A stretch of 64,000 bases of DNA. Origin: Terrimonas_B sp041743125 (GTDB taxonomy: Bacteria > Bacteroidota > Bacteroidia > Chitinophagales > Chitinophagaceae). The position numbers and the translations under genes were made by a program. Below the pieces are notes generated by a model. The model saw only the letters and a program-made list of their open reading frames with translations, was not told the DNA's origin and made no database searches. Shown piece after piece: positions 1 to 9,007 of this stretch; within the stretch, counting starts at the first letter, position 1; every line of letters begins with the position of its first letter. The DNA lies in assembly GCA_041743125.1 (NCBI GenBank), contig JBGTNK010000263.1, positions 20,311 through 84,310 on the forward strand. The letters are read 5' to 3'.

Positions 1-515
1 GTTCTTATCTTGGTAAATACAGGAAAAACCATATTCCGCATACCAGTGGTTTTTGGGAAAAGTTTTTCTTCAAGCCAGGCAACTTAGGTTACCCGGTTTT
101 TCAAACCCGCTACGCCAAAGTAGGTGTTTATATTTGTTATGATCGCCATTTTCCTGATGGTGCAAGATGCCTGGGATTGAACGGAGCAGAGATCGTGTAC
201 AATCCTTCTGCTACCGTGGCCGGCCTCTCTCAATATTTATGGAAACTGGAACAGCCGGCACATGCAGCGGCCAACGGATACTTTATGGGGTGCATCAACC
301 GGGTTGGAATTGAAAAACCCTGGAATCTTGGAAAATTTTATGGTTCTTCTTATTTCGTTGATCCCAGGGGACAAATTTTTGCCCAGGCCAGTGAAGACAA
401 GGACGAATTATTGATAAGTGATTTTGATCTGGACATGATTGAAGAAGTTAGGGCCACCTGGCAATTTTACAGGGACCGAAGGCCTGAAACTTATGGGAAG
501 CTTGTGGAACTTTAA
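1..515 (+). CDS. Beta-ureidopropionase / N-carbamoyl amidohydrolase (nitrilase superfamily), C-terminal part
   Basis: The reading frame is open from base 3 to the stop at 513-515, so about 170 C-terminal residues are visible and the start lies left of the window. The nitrilase-fold Lys (in GKYRKNHIPH, codon 24-26) and the nucleophilic Cys (in VGVYICYDRHFPDG, codon 135-137) of the Glu-Lys-Cys triad are present; the Glu would be upstream. The enzyme family hydrolyses N-carbamoyl-beta-alanine or related carbamoyl amides to the amine, CO2 and ammonia. The two dihydropyrimidine dehydrogenase subunits directly downstream make beta-ureidopropionase, the last step of reductive uracil/thymine breakdown, the best reading. 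N-carbamoylputrescine amidase is a close alternative by sequence but does not fit the neighbours. Confidence 0.9.
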   Translation, partial: SYLGKYRKNHIPHTSGFWEKFFFKPGNLGYPVFQTRYAKVGVYICYDRHFPDGARCLGLNGAEIVYNPSATVAGLSQYLWKLEQPAHAAANGYFMGCINRVGIEKPWNLGKFYGSSYFVDPRGQIFAQASEDKDELLISDFDLDMIEEVRATWQFYRDRRPETYGKLVEL

Positions 516-558
516 ACACCAGCTTAATTAAAATAAAAAAACTTTTTAAAATCCGGAA

Positions 559-1902
559 ATGCCAATTAACAATAACAGGCTAACCAAAGAACAATTCCAG
601 GAGAACTTCGCTGACATCCATCCGCCGTTTGAAAATAAAACGGCAGCCGATGTAGATGCGAATCGTTGCTTGTTTTGTTATGATGCCCCCTGTACCAAAA
701 GCTGTCCTACCCATATTGATATCCCCAAATTCATCAAGCAGATCACTACGGATAATATAAAAGGTTCAGCTCATACCATTTTTTCTTCCAATATAATGGG
801 TGCAGGATGCAGTCGGGTATGCCCCGTTGAAAAATTATGCGAAGGTGCCTGCGTGTATAATTTGCTGGAGGAAGAACCTATTCCTATCGCCAAGCTGCAA
901 CGTTTCTCTACAGAAAAAGCAATGGAAAATAACTGGCAGTTGTTTGAGAGAAAACCGTCGGTTGGAAAAAGAGTCGCCATTATTGGTGCCGGACCTGCCG
1001 GTTTGAGTTGCGCCCATTCTTTAAGTCGTGAAGGAATTGATGTAACCATTTTTGAAAAGGAAAGTAAAGGGGGTGGATTGATGACCTATGGCATAGCAGC
1101 TTATAAGGTAACTCCGCAGTTTTGTGAAGAGGAAGTAAATTATATCACGGCCATCGGTGGCATTGATATTAAATACAACCAGGAATTAGGTAAGAATATC
1201 TTCCTGGATGGACTGCAAAATAATTATGATGCTGTTTACCTGGGCCTGGGAGTTGGTGTAGCACGGCAATTAAACATTCCCGGTGAGGAAATGGAAGGAG
1301 TGGTTGATGCCATTTCATTTATCTATGACATAAGAAATAAAGACTTCCAAGAAATTCCTGTTGGGGATAACGTGGCTGTTATAGGAATGGGGATGACGGC
1401 GATCGATGCAGCAACACAGGCCAAGAGATTAGGTGCGAAAAATGTAACGCTTGTTTACCGGCGATCTGAAGAAGAAAAACCATGTACAGATGTTGAACTG
1501 GATATTGCAAAGCTCGATGGCTGCAAGATCCTCTGGCTGGCTGCTCCTAAAGAAGTAAAAGGGGAAAACGGGAAAGTGACTGGATTAATTTGCAGCGTAA
1601 TGAAATTGGGAGAGCCTGATGCAGGCGGTCGCCGGTCACCCGTTGATACCGGGGAAACATTTTCCCTGCCTTTAGATATGGTGATAAATGCAGCAGGCCA
1701 GGTGCCCTTTGAAGAATTAATGAACAATAATAAACTTCAAAATAAAAACGGGAAACTGATCACAGATAAAAATTGCTCTACGAATATTAAAGGTGTTTTT
1801 GCCGGCGGCGATGCTGTCAATGGCGGGAAAGAAGTGGTAGACGCAGTACAAGATGGAAAACTTGGGGCAGCAGCGATATTGAAATACCTTGAATTATTTT
1901 GA
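559..1902 (+). CDS. preT: NAD-dependent dihydropyrimidine dehydrogenase subunit PreT
   Basis: This 447-residue protein has the N-terminal Fe-S region of the glutamate-synthase-small-subunit-like family, with cysteines near residues 37, 40, 45 and 49 (CLFCYDAPCTKSCP) and 84, 88, 94 and 98. An FAD Rossmann motif follows (IIGAGPAGLS, about residue 140) and then a pyridine-nucleotide motif (VIGMGMTAID, about residue 272). The FAD-binding C-terminal motif GVFAGGDAVNGG is also present. PreT is the flavin subunit that passes electrons between NAD(H) and PreA. With PreA it reduces uracil and thymine to the dihydro forms, or runs in reverse. It begins 43 bases after the nitrilase-family gene. Its stop overlaps the left arm of an inverted repeat around the next gene. 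Confidence 0.93.
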   Translation: MPINNNRLTKEQFQENFADIHPPFENKTAADVDANRCLFCYDAPCTKSCPTHIDIPKFIKQITTDNIKGSAHTIFSSNIMGAGCSRVCPVEKLCEGACVYNLLEEEPIPIAKLQRFSTEKAMENNWQLFERKPSVGKRVAIIGAGPAGLSCAHSLSREGIDVTIFEKESKGGGLMTYGIAAYKVTPQFCEEEVNYITAIGGIDIKYNQELGKNIFLDGLQNNYDAVYLGLGVGVARQLNIPGEEMEGVVDAISFIYDIRNKDFQEIPVGDNVAVIGMGMTAIDAATQAKRLGAKNVTLVYRRSEEEKPCTDVELDIAKLDGCKILWLAAPKEVKGENGKVTGLICSVMKLGEPDAGGRRSPVDTGETFSLPLDMVINAAGQVPFEELMNNNKLQNKNGKLITDKNCSTNIKGVFAGGDAVNGGKEVVDAVQDGKLGAAAILKYLELF

Positions 1903-1918
1903 ATGTTAAATGTTGAAT
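1899..1918 (+). repeat. Left arm of inverted repeat flanking the four-helix-bundle gene
   Basis: The 20 bases at 1899-1918 are the reverse complement of 2280-2299 with one mismatch (19 of 20). The arm begins one base before the preT stop codon (1900-1902), so the junction sits exactly at the end of preT. A TGAATG-like unit recurs just after it, up to the start codon at 1924. Confidence 0.85.
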
Positions 1919-1923
1919 GCTGA

Positions 1924-2280
1924 ATGAAAGAGGACAATAAGATATTAAACCTGACATTCGATTTCTCAATTCAGATAATTGGCTTATATAAAGTATTATT
2001 ACAGCAAAATGAATATGTAATTTCAAAACAGTTACTAAGAAGTGCTACAAGTATTGGAGCAAATGTTGAAGAAGCGAATGCGGCACAGACAAAAAAAGAT
2101 TTTATAATGAAAATGTCCATTGCTTCTAAAGAGGCTAGAGAAAGTAAATATTGGTTAAGGCTTCTAGACAAAAGCCAGATGGTAAGAGCTGATTATTCTG
2201 TTTATCTTACAACAAATGAACACATCATAAACATCCTTACAAAAATCGTAAAAACATCGCAGGAATTATTGAAAAAATAA
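1924..2280 (+). CDS. Four helix bundle protein (S23 / 23S-rRNA intervening-sequence protein family)
   Basis: The 118-residue helical protein has the family hallmarks: an N-terminal helix, then QLLRSATSIGANVEEANAAQ, then KDFIMKMSIASKEARESKYW and a C-terminal helix. Members were first seen in intervening sequences of 23S rRNA genes and are also common as free-standing genes in Bacteroidota; the structural family forms pentameric helical bundles and no biochemical function is established. Here it separates preT from preA, which are normally adjacent, and it is bounded by 20-base inverted repeats. I infer a small insertion cassette that keeps the operon's reading direction. It carries no transposase signature, so how it moves is unknown. 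Confidence 0.88.
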   Translation: MKEDNKILNLTFDFSIQIIGLYKVLLQQNEYVISKQLLRSATSIGANVEEANAAQTKKDFIMKMSIASKEARESKYWLRLLDKSQMVRADYSVYLTTNEHIINILTKIVKTSQELLKK

Positions 2281-2299
2281 TTCAAAATTTAACATTCAA
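2280..2299 (+). repeat. Right arm of inverted repeat flanking the four-helix-bundle gene
   Basis: This arm matches the reverse complement of 1899-1918 at 19 of 20 positions. It starts at the last base of the four-helix-bundle gene and ends 21 bases before the preA ATG. The two arms enclose that gene almost exactly and could also base-pair in the mRNA. Confidence 0.85.
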
Positions 2300-2320
2300 T
2301 ACTCAACACATTTTTTAACA

Positions 2321-3589
2321 ATGGCTGATTTAACATCAAATTTCCTGGGTATCAGCTCCCCCAATCCTTATTGGCTGGCCAGTGCACCTCCCACGGATAA
2401 AAAATATAATGTACTCCGTGCCTTTGAAGCCGGCTGGGGTGGCGTGGTATGGAAAACATTGGGGTCGCAGGTAAAAAATGTTTCCTCACGATATTCTGCA
2501 GTAGACTACGGTGGTCAGCGGGTAATGGGTTTCAATAATATTGAATTAATATCTGACCGACCCCTGGATATAAATCTCAAGGAAATAAAAGAATGCTTAC
2601 AATTATTTCCTGACCGGGCTATGATAGTTTCTCTCATGGCAGATAACGATAAACAAAGCTGGCATGAGCTAATTAAAAAAGTGGAAGACACAGGAGCACA
2701 TGGATTAGAATTGAATTTTGGCTGCCCGCATGGCATGACGGAAAGGGGCATGGGTGCTACAGTTGGGCAAGATCCTGAAATTGCCTCTATGGTAGTGGAA
2801 TGGGTAATGGAAGCTGCTACTATTCCTGTTATAACCAAGTTGACTCCGAATGTACATTCGGTTGTGCCTGCCGGAAGGTCAGTGGTTAAAGCCGGTACCA
2901 ATGGCTTGTCATTAATAAACACTATTCAATCCATCACCGGCGTTGACCTGGAAACGATGGTACCTAATCCTTATGTGGCAGGCAAATCCGTATTTGGTGG
3001 TTATTGCGGACCGGCAGTAAAGCCAATAGCACTAAAAATGCTAACTACCATTGCGCAGGATGACCTGACAAGAACTGTTCCTGTTTCCGGCATTGGTGGT
3101 ATCAGTACATGGAAAGATGCTGTGGAATTTATGTTACTGGGTGCCAGTAACGTGCAGGTATGCACCGCTGCGATGAAACAGGGATTCAGAATTATTGAGG
3201 ATCTGTGCGAGGGCCTGAATAACTGGATGGATGAAAAACAATTTAAAACCCTTGATGATTTTATTGGCAGATCAGTTAACACGATCACACACTGGGAAGA
3301 CCTGGACATCAATTATCATCATATCGCTAAAATAAACCAGGATAAATGCATCCATTGCGGTCTCTGTTATATTACCTGCGAGGATACTTCTCACCAATCT
3401 ATTCGCCTGGATTATGGACATCCATATAATACCTACACGGTTAAAGAAAATGACTGCGTAGGATGTAATCTTTGCGAACTGGTTTGCCCCGTTGATAATT
3501 GCATTACTATGGAAGAACACCGTGTTGCGCCGGAATATATTAACTGGAAAGAATGGCAGAAAAGAGGGCTGCCTCTTAATGACCATTAA
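2321..3589 (+). CDS. preA: NAD-dependent dihydropyrimidine dehydrogenase subunit PreA
   Basis: The 422-residue protein has a dihydroorotate-dehydrogenase-like FMN TIM barrel: an N-terminal NPYWLASAPPTDKKYN segment, a substrate/flavin loop LNFGCPHGMTERGMG near residue 132, and VSGIGGIST in the phosphate-binding half. A C-terminal double [4Fe-4S] ferredoxin domain follows, with CIHCGLCYITC and CVGCNLCELVCP near residues 344-390. The barrel is the pyrimidine reduction site and the ferredoxin domain links it to PreT. The start at 2321 is the first ATG after the right repeat arm. Upstream neighbours supply PreT and the ureidopropionase; a dihydropyrimidinase gene would be expected left of the window. 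Confidence 0.94.
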   Translation: MADLTSNFLGISSPNPYWLASAPPTDKKYNVLRAFEAGWGGVVWKTLGSQVKNVSSRYSAVDYGGQRVMGFNNIELISDRPLDINLKEIKECLQLFPDRAMIVSLMADNDKQSWHELIKKVEDTGAHGLELNFGCPHGMTERGMGATVGQDPEIASMVVEWVMEAATIPVITKLTPNVHSVVPAGRSVVKAGTNGLSLINTIQSITGVDLETMVPNPYVAGKSVFGGYCGPAVKPIALKMLTTIAQDDLTRTVPVSGIGGISTWKDAVEFMLLGASNVQVCTAAMKQGFRIIEDLCEGLNNWMDEKQFKTLDDFIGRSVNTITHWEDLDINYHHIAKINQDKCIHCGLCYITCEDTSHQSIRLDYGHPYNTYTVKENDCVGCNLCELVCPVDNCITMEEHRVAPEYINWKEWQKRGLPLNDH

Positions 3590-3762
3590 GAATTACATTA
3601 TTAATTCTAGCTTACTAAAAGTATTCTCAGCTTCTGTATATATCCCTAACAAAATAAGTACCCCGCTGCATGCCCCCGCATCGTATTCAAGCGGGATAAC
3701 TGGTAGTACGTTTACTGTGGCGCCCGGGCTGAGTAAATAAAAAAATATAGAGGGCGGCTCCC

Positions 3763-3796
3763 GGGAGTTTCGTAAAAAACCTTTTACAAAACTCCT
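3763..3796. other. Stem-loop downstream of preA
   Basis: Bases from GGAGTTTCGTAAAA (from 3764) pair with TTTTACAAAACTCC (to 3795) at 13 of 14 positions around a short loop of about four bases. No U-tract follows on the plus strand, so this is not a canonical intrinsic terminator. It lies in the 263-base gap between preA and the next gene and may be an mRNA 3'-end structure or a decayed repeat. Confidence 0.5.
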
Positions 3797-3852
3797 GCCG
3801 TAAATCATTAACTTTCTAATCGGGAGCTCTCAATACACTAAAAGATAAGATC

Positions 3853-4377
3853 ATGAAAACAAGAATATTTTTTTTCCTTGCCCTTCTTGCAACTTTCTTC
3901 TTTGGTTTTGCCTTTAAATCCGTCATCAGCAAAACTGCTAAAACCCCTGACCTTAAAAAAGTAACCGGTATTGGTGGCATATTTTTCAAATGCAAGGATC
4001 CGAAGGCGATTAGGGAATGGTATAGTAAACACCTGGGCTTTGAAACAAACCAATACGGAGCAGTATTTGAGTGGAGACAAGGAGCAGACAGCATGCAAAA
4101 AGGATTTTCTCAATGGAGTCCCTTTTCTGAAAAAACAAAATACTTTGAGCCTTCCACAAGGGATTTTATGATCAATTACCGGGTTGATGATTTAGAAGCA
4201 TTGATTGATCAACTTAAAAAGGATGGCGTCACTGTAACAGACAGTATTCAGACGGTTGAATATGGCAAGTTTGTTCATATCATGGACCTGGAAGGAAACA
4301 AACTTGAATTGTGGGAGCCTGATGATATTGAATTCGAAAAGTTGGGAGTGCAGATAGGTGCTAAGACAATAAAATAA
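3853..4377 (+). CDS. Exported VOC-family (glyoxalase/dioxygenase fold) protein
   Basis: The 174-residue protein starts with a signal peptide or anchor (MKTRIFFFLALLATFFFGFAFK), then a single vicinal-oxygen-chelate domain: TGIGGIFFKCKDPKAIREWY at the first beta-alpha unit and a second half ending FVHIMDLEGNKLELWEPDD, whose last Glu is the usual metal-ligand position. VOC proteins cover glyoxalases, dioxygenases and resistance proteins, so the substrate cannot be named. An exported location is unusual for the family; a double-VOC protein with a signal peptide lies at 28542. It stands alone after a 263-base gap. Confidence 0.82.
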   Translation: MKTRIFFFLALLATFFFGFAFKSVISKTAKTPDLKKVTGIGGIFFKCKDPKAIREWYSKHLGFETNQYGAVFEWRQGADSMQKGFSQWSPFSEKTKYFEPSTRDFMINYRVDDLEALIDQLKKDGVTVTDSIQTVEYGKFVHIMDLEGNKLELWEPDDIEFEKLGVQIGAKTIK

Positions 4378-4392
4378 AAATGCCAGCGCCTG

Positions 4393-4422
4393 CGCTCATG
4401 CCCCGCCGGCAGATAAATGAGC
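4393..4422. other. Inverted repeat in intergenic DNA
   Basis: GCTCAT at 4394-4399 pairs with ATGAGC at 4417-4422, with an inner TGCC/GGCA pairing in the loop. There is no U-run after it. It sits between the VOC and SRPBCC genes and could be a weak 3'-end structure or a small GC-rich palindromic repeat, since GC-rich palindromes also occur near 9440 and 14115. Confidence 0.35.
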
Positions 4423-4484
4423 AAAAAGTAACTTAATCCTTCATACTTCTTCGAAGCTCACTTAATTTTACGAAAAGAATCAAA

Positions 4485-4934
4485 ATGTCAACAAATAGCG
4501 TAACGCTGCACAGGGTTCTTAAGGCTAACCCGGAAAAAGTTTATCGAGCCTTTACCGATGCCAATGCCATGGCGTCCTGGATTCCGCCTTATGGATTTTT
4601 ATGTGTCGTTCATAAACTGGAAGCGAAAGTTGGCGGGACTTATAAGATGTCCTTTATCAATTTTACTACGGGCAACGCACATTCTTTTGGCGGAAAATAT
4701 ATGAAACTCGAACCCGGTGGATTTTTACAGTACACTGATATATTTGATGATCCGAATCTGCCGGGAGAAATGATCACTTCAGTTTGGTTAAAGAAAGTTT
4801 CTGCAGGTACCGAATTGAAAGTAACACAGGAATGTATTCCTGAAATGATACCGACAGATATGTGTTATTTGGGATGGCAGGAATCATTGGAAAAATTAAA
4901 AAAATTAGTGGAGCCGGAAATCCCTGATATGTAA
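4485..4934 (+). CDS. SRPBCC / AHSA1-like domain protein
   Basis: This 149-residue cytoplasmic protein has the START-like helix-grip pattern of the Activator-of-Hsp90-ATPase homologue 1 family: TLHRVLKANPEKVYRAFTDA at the N-terminus, then WIPPYGF, EAKVGGTYKMSF, a beta-rich middle and a long C-terminal helix (LGWQESLEKLKKLVEPE). The family binds hydrophobic ligands or modulates partner proteins; stand-alone bacterial members have no single assigned function. It is monocistronic in appearance, with more than 100 bases on either side. Confidence 0.85.
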   Translation: MSTNSVTLHRVLKANPEKVYRAFTDANAMASWIPPYGFLCVVHKLEAKVGGTYKMSFINFTTGNAHSFGGKYMKLEPGGFLQYTDIFDDPNLPGEMITSVWLKKVSAGTELKVTQECIPEMIPTDMCYLGWQESLEKLKKLVEPEIPDM

Positions 4935-5060
4935 AATTCAAGACATCGGCTTTCTTATTTTTGAGATATTAAATAGATAAAATTACCCGAAATTTGCAGG
5001 TGCAGGTTTTGTCTGAAGGCATGTTGGTTTTCGGTATTTTCCCGCTTGACGATCCGGCTT

Positions 5061-5068
5061 TATATTTG
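5061..5068 (+). promoter_or_regulatory. Bacteroidota -7-type promoter box (TATATTTG) upstream of the AsmA-like gene
   Basis: TATATTTG matches the Bacteroidota sigma-ABfr -7 consensus TAnnTTTG and lies 58 bases before the ATG at 5127. A TTG at 5046-5048 is too close (12 bases) to be an ideal -33 element, so this is a partial match only. Confidence 0.4.
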
Positions 5069-5126
5069 CATTTTTGCAGCAATCCGAACATTTAGTGATA
5101 CCTGTTGTTAAACCAATATCAGATCT

Positions 5127-8100
5127 ATGAAAAAAGCTTTTAAAATTATCGGCATAGTATTTCTTGCACTTATCATCGTGGCTTTTGCCGTGCCTATATT
5201 ATTTAAGAAACAAATCACTAACCTGGTTAAAAAAGAGATCAACAACAACCTGACAGCAAAAGTTGATTTCAGTAATGTCCGTCTTTCGCTTTTCCGCCAT
5301 TTTCCTAAATTATCAATCAGTATAAAAGACCTTTCTGTAGTTGGCACAGGGGAATTTATTGGGGATACATTGATTGCGTCAAAATTCCTTGATGCCTCGG
5401 TCAATATAATCAGTGTTATAAAAGGAGAAGATATAAACGTATCAGGGATTTTTCTTGAATCACCCCATATCAGGGCACTTGTTAATAAAGAAGGAAAGGC
5501 CAGCTGGGACATAGCGAAAGAAGCTGCTCCAAATTCGGAAGGTGCCGATACAACCACATCTGCTTTTAAAATGACGCTTCAGAATTACAGGATTAAAAAC
5601 GGCTATATTTATTATAAGGACGAAAGCAGTGATATGACGGCAGAAATTTCGGGTCTCAACCACGAAGGAAATGGTGATTTTACCCAGGACGAATTTACTT
5701 TATCAACACTAACCCAGGCGGATGCAGCCAGTTTTACCTATGCTTCTATTCCATACCTCGCTAATACGAAAACAAATATCGGGGCGGATATAAAAATTAA
5801 CACCACTACGAATACATATACCTTCAAAACAGATGATGTTAATTTAAATAATTTGAAAGTGTCTGCAGATGGTTTCTTCCAATTGGTAAATGACAGCACC
5901 TATAACATAGACATAAAATTTAAATCACCCTCCAATGATTTTAAAGATATTTTATCCATGATACCTGCAGTTTACAAGACTGATTTCGATAAAATAAAAA
6001 CAAGTGGTTCTGCACTATTCAATGGCTATGTAAAAGGTACTTATAGTCCGCAGCAGATACCGGCTTATGATATTAACCTTCAGATAAAGGATGGTTTTTT
6101 TCAATATCCTGATTTACCCCAACCGGTTAAAAATATACAGGTTGATATGAACGTGAGCAACAAGGATGGCAAAATGGATAATACAGTTGTTAACATTTCA
6201 AGAGGACACCTGGAAATGGATAATGAGCCTTTTGATTTCAAGCTAATATTTAAAAATCCGGAAACTTCGCAATATGTTGATGCTGTAGCGAAGGGAAAGC
6301 TGGATCTTGCCAATGTTTCTAAGTTTGTAAAATTGGAAGGGAATATGAAATTAGCCGGCCTGGTATGGGCAGACATTTTTGCGAAGGGAAATCTTTCTGC
6401 TTTACAAAATCAACAAGGTCCTTTTACAGCCGGTGGTTTTTTGGATATTAAAAATCTCTACTACTCTTCCGATGCTTTTCCGCAACCCGTGCAAAATGGC
6501 AATATGAAAGTGCAATTAGAAAATACCGGCGGCATAGCGGATCAAACCAAAATTGATATCTCATCTGGTCATATAGAAATTGGAAAAGACCCCGTGGATT
6601 TTTCTCTTCAACTACGAAAACCAGTTTCAAGTATCGATTTTACAGGTGAAGCCAAAGGCAGATTTACGCTGGACAATATAAAACAGTTTACTGAACTGGA
6701 GCCTGGTACCAGCGTAACTGGTGTATTAAGCGCAAATCTGAGCTTTAATGGAAATAAAACAGCTATTGATAAAAAAGAATTTGATAAGATCAATATTAAC
6801 GGCACTGCCGGGTTGACAAATTTAAATTATGTGTCAAAAGATTACCCGGGTGGTATTACTGTTTCCAATACCCAAATTACATTTAACAAGAAAACCCTTA
6901 ACCTGGATAATCTAAATGGAAACTATCTTAATACCAATTTTACAGCCAGTGGAGCATTGAGTAATATGATCGGCTATGCTATGCAGGATCAAACTTTGTC
7001 CGGTACACTAAATGTTTCAGCGGATAAGATGAATCTTAACGATTGGATGGGCACGGATACCACTGAATCCACAACAGTCTCTTCTTCTGAACCCTTTTTA
7101 GTACCGGCAAATATCAACTTCATCATCAATGCAAAAGCAGGCCTGGTAAAATATGATAAAGTAGATTATAAAAATATTACGGGTGTTTTGGTCCTGAGCG
7201 ACCAAACCGTAAAACTGCAGAATGTAAAAACAGAGGCGCTGGAAGGTACGGTAGCATTTACCGGTTCCTATTCCACCAAAACGGATAAAAAAGAGCCTGC
7301 CATAACCATGAGTTATGATATAAAAGATGTGGATGTACAAAAGGCATTTTTTGCATATAACACTTTTCAAAAACTTATGCCTATCGGCCAGTTCCTTGAT
7401 GGTAAATTAAATTCGCAGTTGTCGATGACGGGCAATTTAAATGGCAATATGATGCCTGACCTGGGAAGCCTGACGGGCCAGGGAAATCTGTTACTGCTGG
7501 AAGGAGTACTTAATAAATTCGCCCCTCTTGAAAAATTGGCAAACACTTTTCAGATTGATGAACTAAAATCAATTTCAGTAAAAGACATAAAAAACTATAT
7601 TGAATTCGCCAATGGAAAAGTGCTGGTAAAACCGTTCAATTTAAAAGTGAAAGACATTGATATGCAGATTGGTGGTATGCACGGATTTGATCAAACCCTT
7701 GACTATGTAGTTGCTTTAAAATTGCCCCGTAAATACCTCGGCACCCAGGGTAATAACCTGGTGAATAATATGGTAACCCAGGCAAATAATAAAGGCATCG
7801 CAATAACCGCTGGGGAAACAATAAATTTAAATGTAAAAATGGGCGGGTCCCTCACTAATCCATCCATATCAACTGACCTTAAAGAAGTAGCTGGCGATGC
7901 TATTGCAGAATTAAAGCAACAGGCTGTTGATTTTGCCAAACAAAAAGTGGATAGTGCCAGGCAAACACTGAAAGACTCAGTCAGTGCGGTAAAAAACCAG
8001 GTGGTCAGCGATATTAAAGAAGATATTACGGCCCGGATCTTTGGCAATAAAGACTCATTACAAAAATCCGGCAATATGGATAGTTCCAGGAAAAAAGCAG

Positions 8101-8180
8101 AACAGACCATTAAAAATACGGTTGGCGATCTTTTTAAGAAAAAGAAAAAAGTGGTTACAGATACCACAAGTAACCAATGA
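5127..8180 (+). CDS. AsmA-like family protein, inner-membrane anchored
   Basis: The 1017-residue protein begins with a basic residue run and one transmembrane helix (IIGIVFLALIIVAFAVPILF), followed by the conserved N-terminal AsmA region that reads into LVKKEINNNLTAKVDFSNVR. Long repetitive beta-sheet segments follow, and the C-terminus has the AsmA-like C-terminal region (about residues 720-890: GQFLDGKLNSQLSMTGNLNG, TGQGNLLLLEGVLNKFAPL). A charged coiled tail follows with repeated AKQKVDSARQ-type helices. AsmA/TamB/YhdP-type proteins are thought to bridge the periplasm and carry lipids to the outer membrane; this one has the right size and topology for that but the assignment is by family. 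It is probably transcribed alone. Confidence 0.87.
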   Translation: MKKAFKIIGIVFLALIIVAFAVPILFKKQITNLVKKEINNNLTAKVDFSNVRLSLFRHFPKLSISIKDLSVVGTGEFIGDTLIASKFLDASVNIISVIKGEDINVSGIFLESPHIRALVNKEGKASWDIAKEAAPNSEGADTTTSAFKMTLQNYRIKNGYIYYKDESSDMTAEISGLNHEGNGDFTQDEFTLSTLTQADAASFTYASIPYLANTKTNIGADIKINTTTNTYTFKTDDVNLNNLKVSADGFFQLVNDSTYNIDIKFKSPSNDFKDILSMIPAVYKTDFDKIKTSGSALFNGYVKGTYSPQQIPAYDINLQIKDGFFQYPDLPQPVKNIQVDMNVSNKDGKMDNTVVNISRGHLEMDNEPFDFKLIFKNPETSQYVDAVAKGKLDLANVSKFVKLEGNMKLAGLVWADIFAKGNLSALQNQQGPFTAGGFLDIKNLYYSSDAFPQPVQNGNMKVQLENTGGIADQTKIDISSGHIEIGKDPVDFSLQLRKPVSSIDFTGEAKGRFTLDNIKQFTELEPGTSVTGVLSANLSFNGNKTAIDKKEFDKININGTAGLTNLNYVSKDYPGGITVSNTQITFNKKTLNLDNLNGNYLNTNFTASGALSNMIGYAMQDQTLSGTLNVSADKMNLNDWMGTDTTESTTVSSSEPFLVPANINFIINAKAGLVKYDKVDYKNITGVLVLSDQTVKLQNVKTEALEGTVAFTGSYSTKTDKKEPAITMSYDIKDVDVQKAFFAYNTFQKLMPIGQFLDGKLNSQLSMTGNLNGNMMPDLGSLTGQGNLLLLEGVLNKFAPLEKLANTFQIDELKSISVKDIKNYIEFANGKVLVKPFNLKVKDIDMQIGGMHGFDQTLDYVVALKLPRKYLGTQGNNLVNNMVTQANNKGIAITAGETINLNVKMGGSLTNPSISTDLKEVAGDAIAELKQQAVDFAKQKVDSARQTLKDSVSAVKNQVVSDIKEDITARIFGNKDSLQKSGNMDSSRKKAEQTIKNTVGDLFKKKKKVVTDTTSNQ

Positions 8181-8483
8181 TAAAGGCGGCAATATAGCAG
8201 GGATATTTTTTACCAAACAGGATTCTATACCAGGATGAAAAAATGAAATCTGACAATTAAATAACTTATTGTATGAATGACAATAGCGTTTTAAAATTAT
8301 CATATCCTCTGATTCTCTATAAACAATCTAATAATCCAATTACTGTTTTTTTCAGTTTTTTTTATCACAAACGATGAAAATCTTATCCTGGTGATATGCC
8401 AGGCAGCAACAAGTTTTTTTATTGAGCCCACGTCAGTGGAAATCGGTTGGAGATAATTTTTAACTTATAAAAATAGCAGCATT
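8181..8483. other. Intergenic region without a recognisable gene
   Basis: About 300 AT-rich bases separate the AsmA-like and DUF302 genes. A small perfect inverted repeat, CCTGG/CCAGG with a seven-base spacer, is at 8387-8403. No credible ORF, tRNA or strong terminator is seen. Confidence 0.5.
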
Positions 8484-8870
8484 ATGGAATATTATTTTAG
8501 CAAAACAATTACAGCCAGTTTTGAAGATGCCATTCAAAAAACAACAGAGGCTCTCAAAGAAGAAGGTTTTGGAATACTAACAGAAATTGACATAAAAGCC
8601 ACCCTGAAGAAAAAATTGGATGTAGACTTTTACAATTATAAAATCCTGGGGGCCTGCAATCCTCCATTTGCTTACAAAGCTTTAATGGCTGAAGACAAAA
8701 TTGGCACGATGTTGCCTTGCAATGTAATTGTTCAGGAAAAAATAGCCGGCCAGGTTGAGGTTTCTGCTGTTAATCCGGTAGCTTCCATGCAAGCCGTAAA
8801 AAATAAAGATCTTGTTGATATTGCGGATGAAATAGGAGACAGGTTACAAAAATTAATAAGGAACTTATGA
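8484..8870 (+). CDS. DUF302 domain-containing protein
   Basis: The 128-residue soluble protein fits DUF302 along its whole length: an N-terminal strand-helix (TITASFEDAIQKTTEALKEE), then EGFGILTEIDIKATLKKKL, then YKILGACNPPFAYKALMAED and a hydrophobic strand LPCNVIVQE. DUF302 proteins have a small alpha-beta fold and no firm biochemical role; some are linked to oxidative or heavy-metal stress by context. The Cys in GACNPP is typical of the family. It is followed 137 bases later by an HPF/RaiA-like gene, which would fit a stress-linked pair, but they are not clearly one operon. Confidence 0.88.
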   Translation: MEYYFSKTITASFEDAIQKTTEALKEEGFGILTEIDIKATLKKKLDVDFYNYKILGACNPPFAYKALMAEDKIGTMLPCNVIVQEKIAGQVEVSAVNPVASMQAVKNKDLVDIADEIGDRLQKLIRNL

Positions 8871-9007
8871 TAGTTAACCTTCCTTATGAACAAAATAATT
8901 GCTTTCGTAAATTAATCATTAGTTTCCCACAGATAATTCAATCAATCCCGATGGACTATAAAACGTTATCATTAAAATTTTAAATAAAACAAACCTAAAA
9001 AAGCAAC

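Noticed and set aside
3593..3808. 71-codon minus-strand frame downstream of preA
   Set aside because: No recognisable domain; it spans a stem-loop and has no promoter, so it is treated as intergenic DNA.
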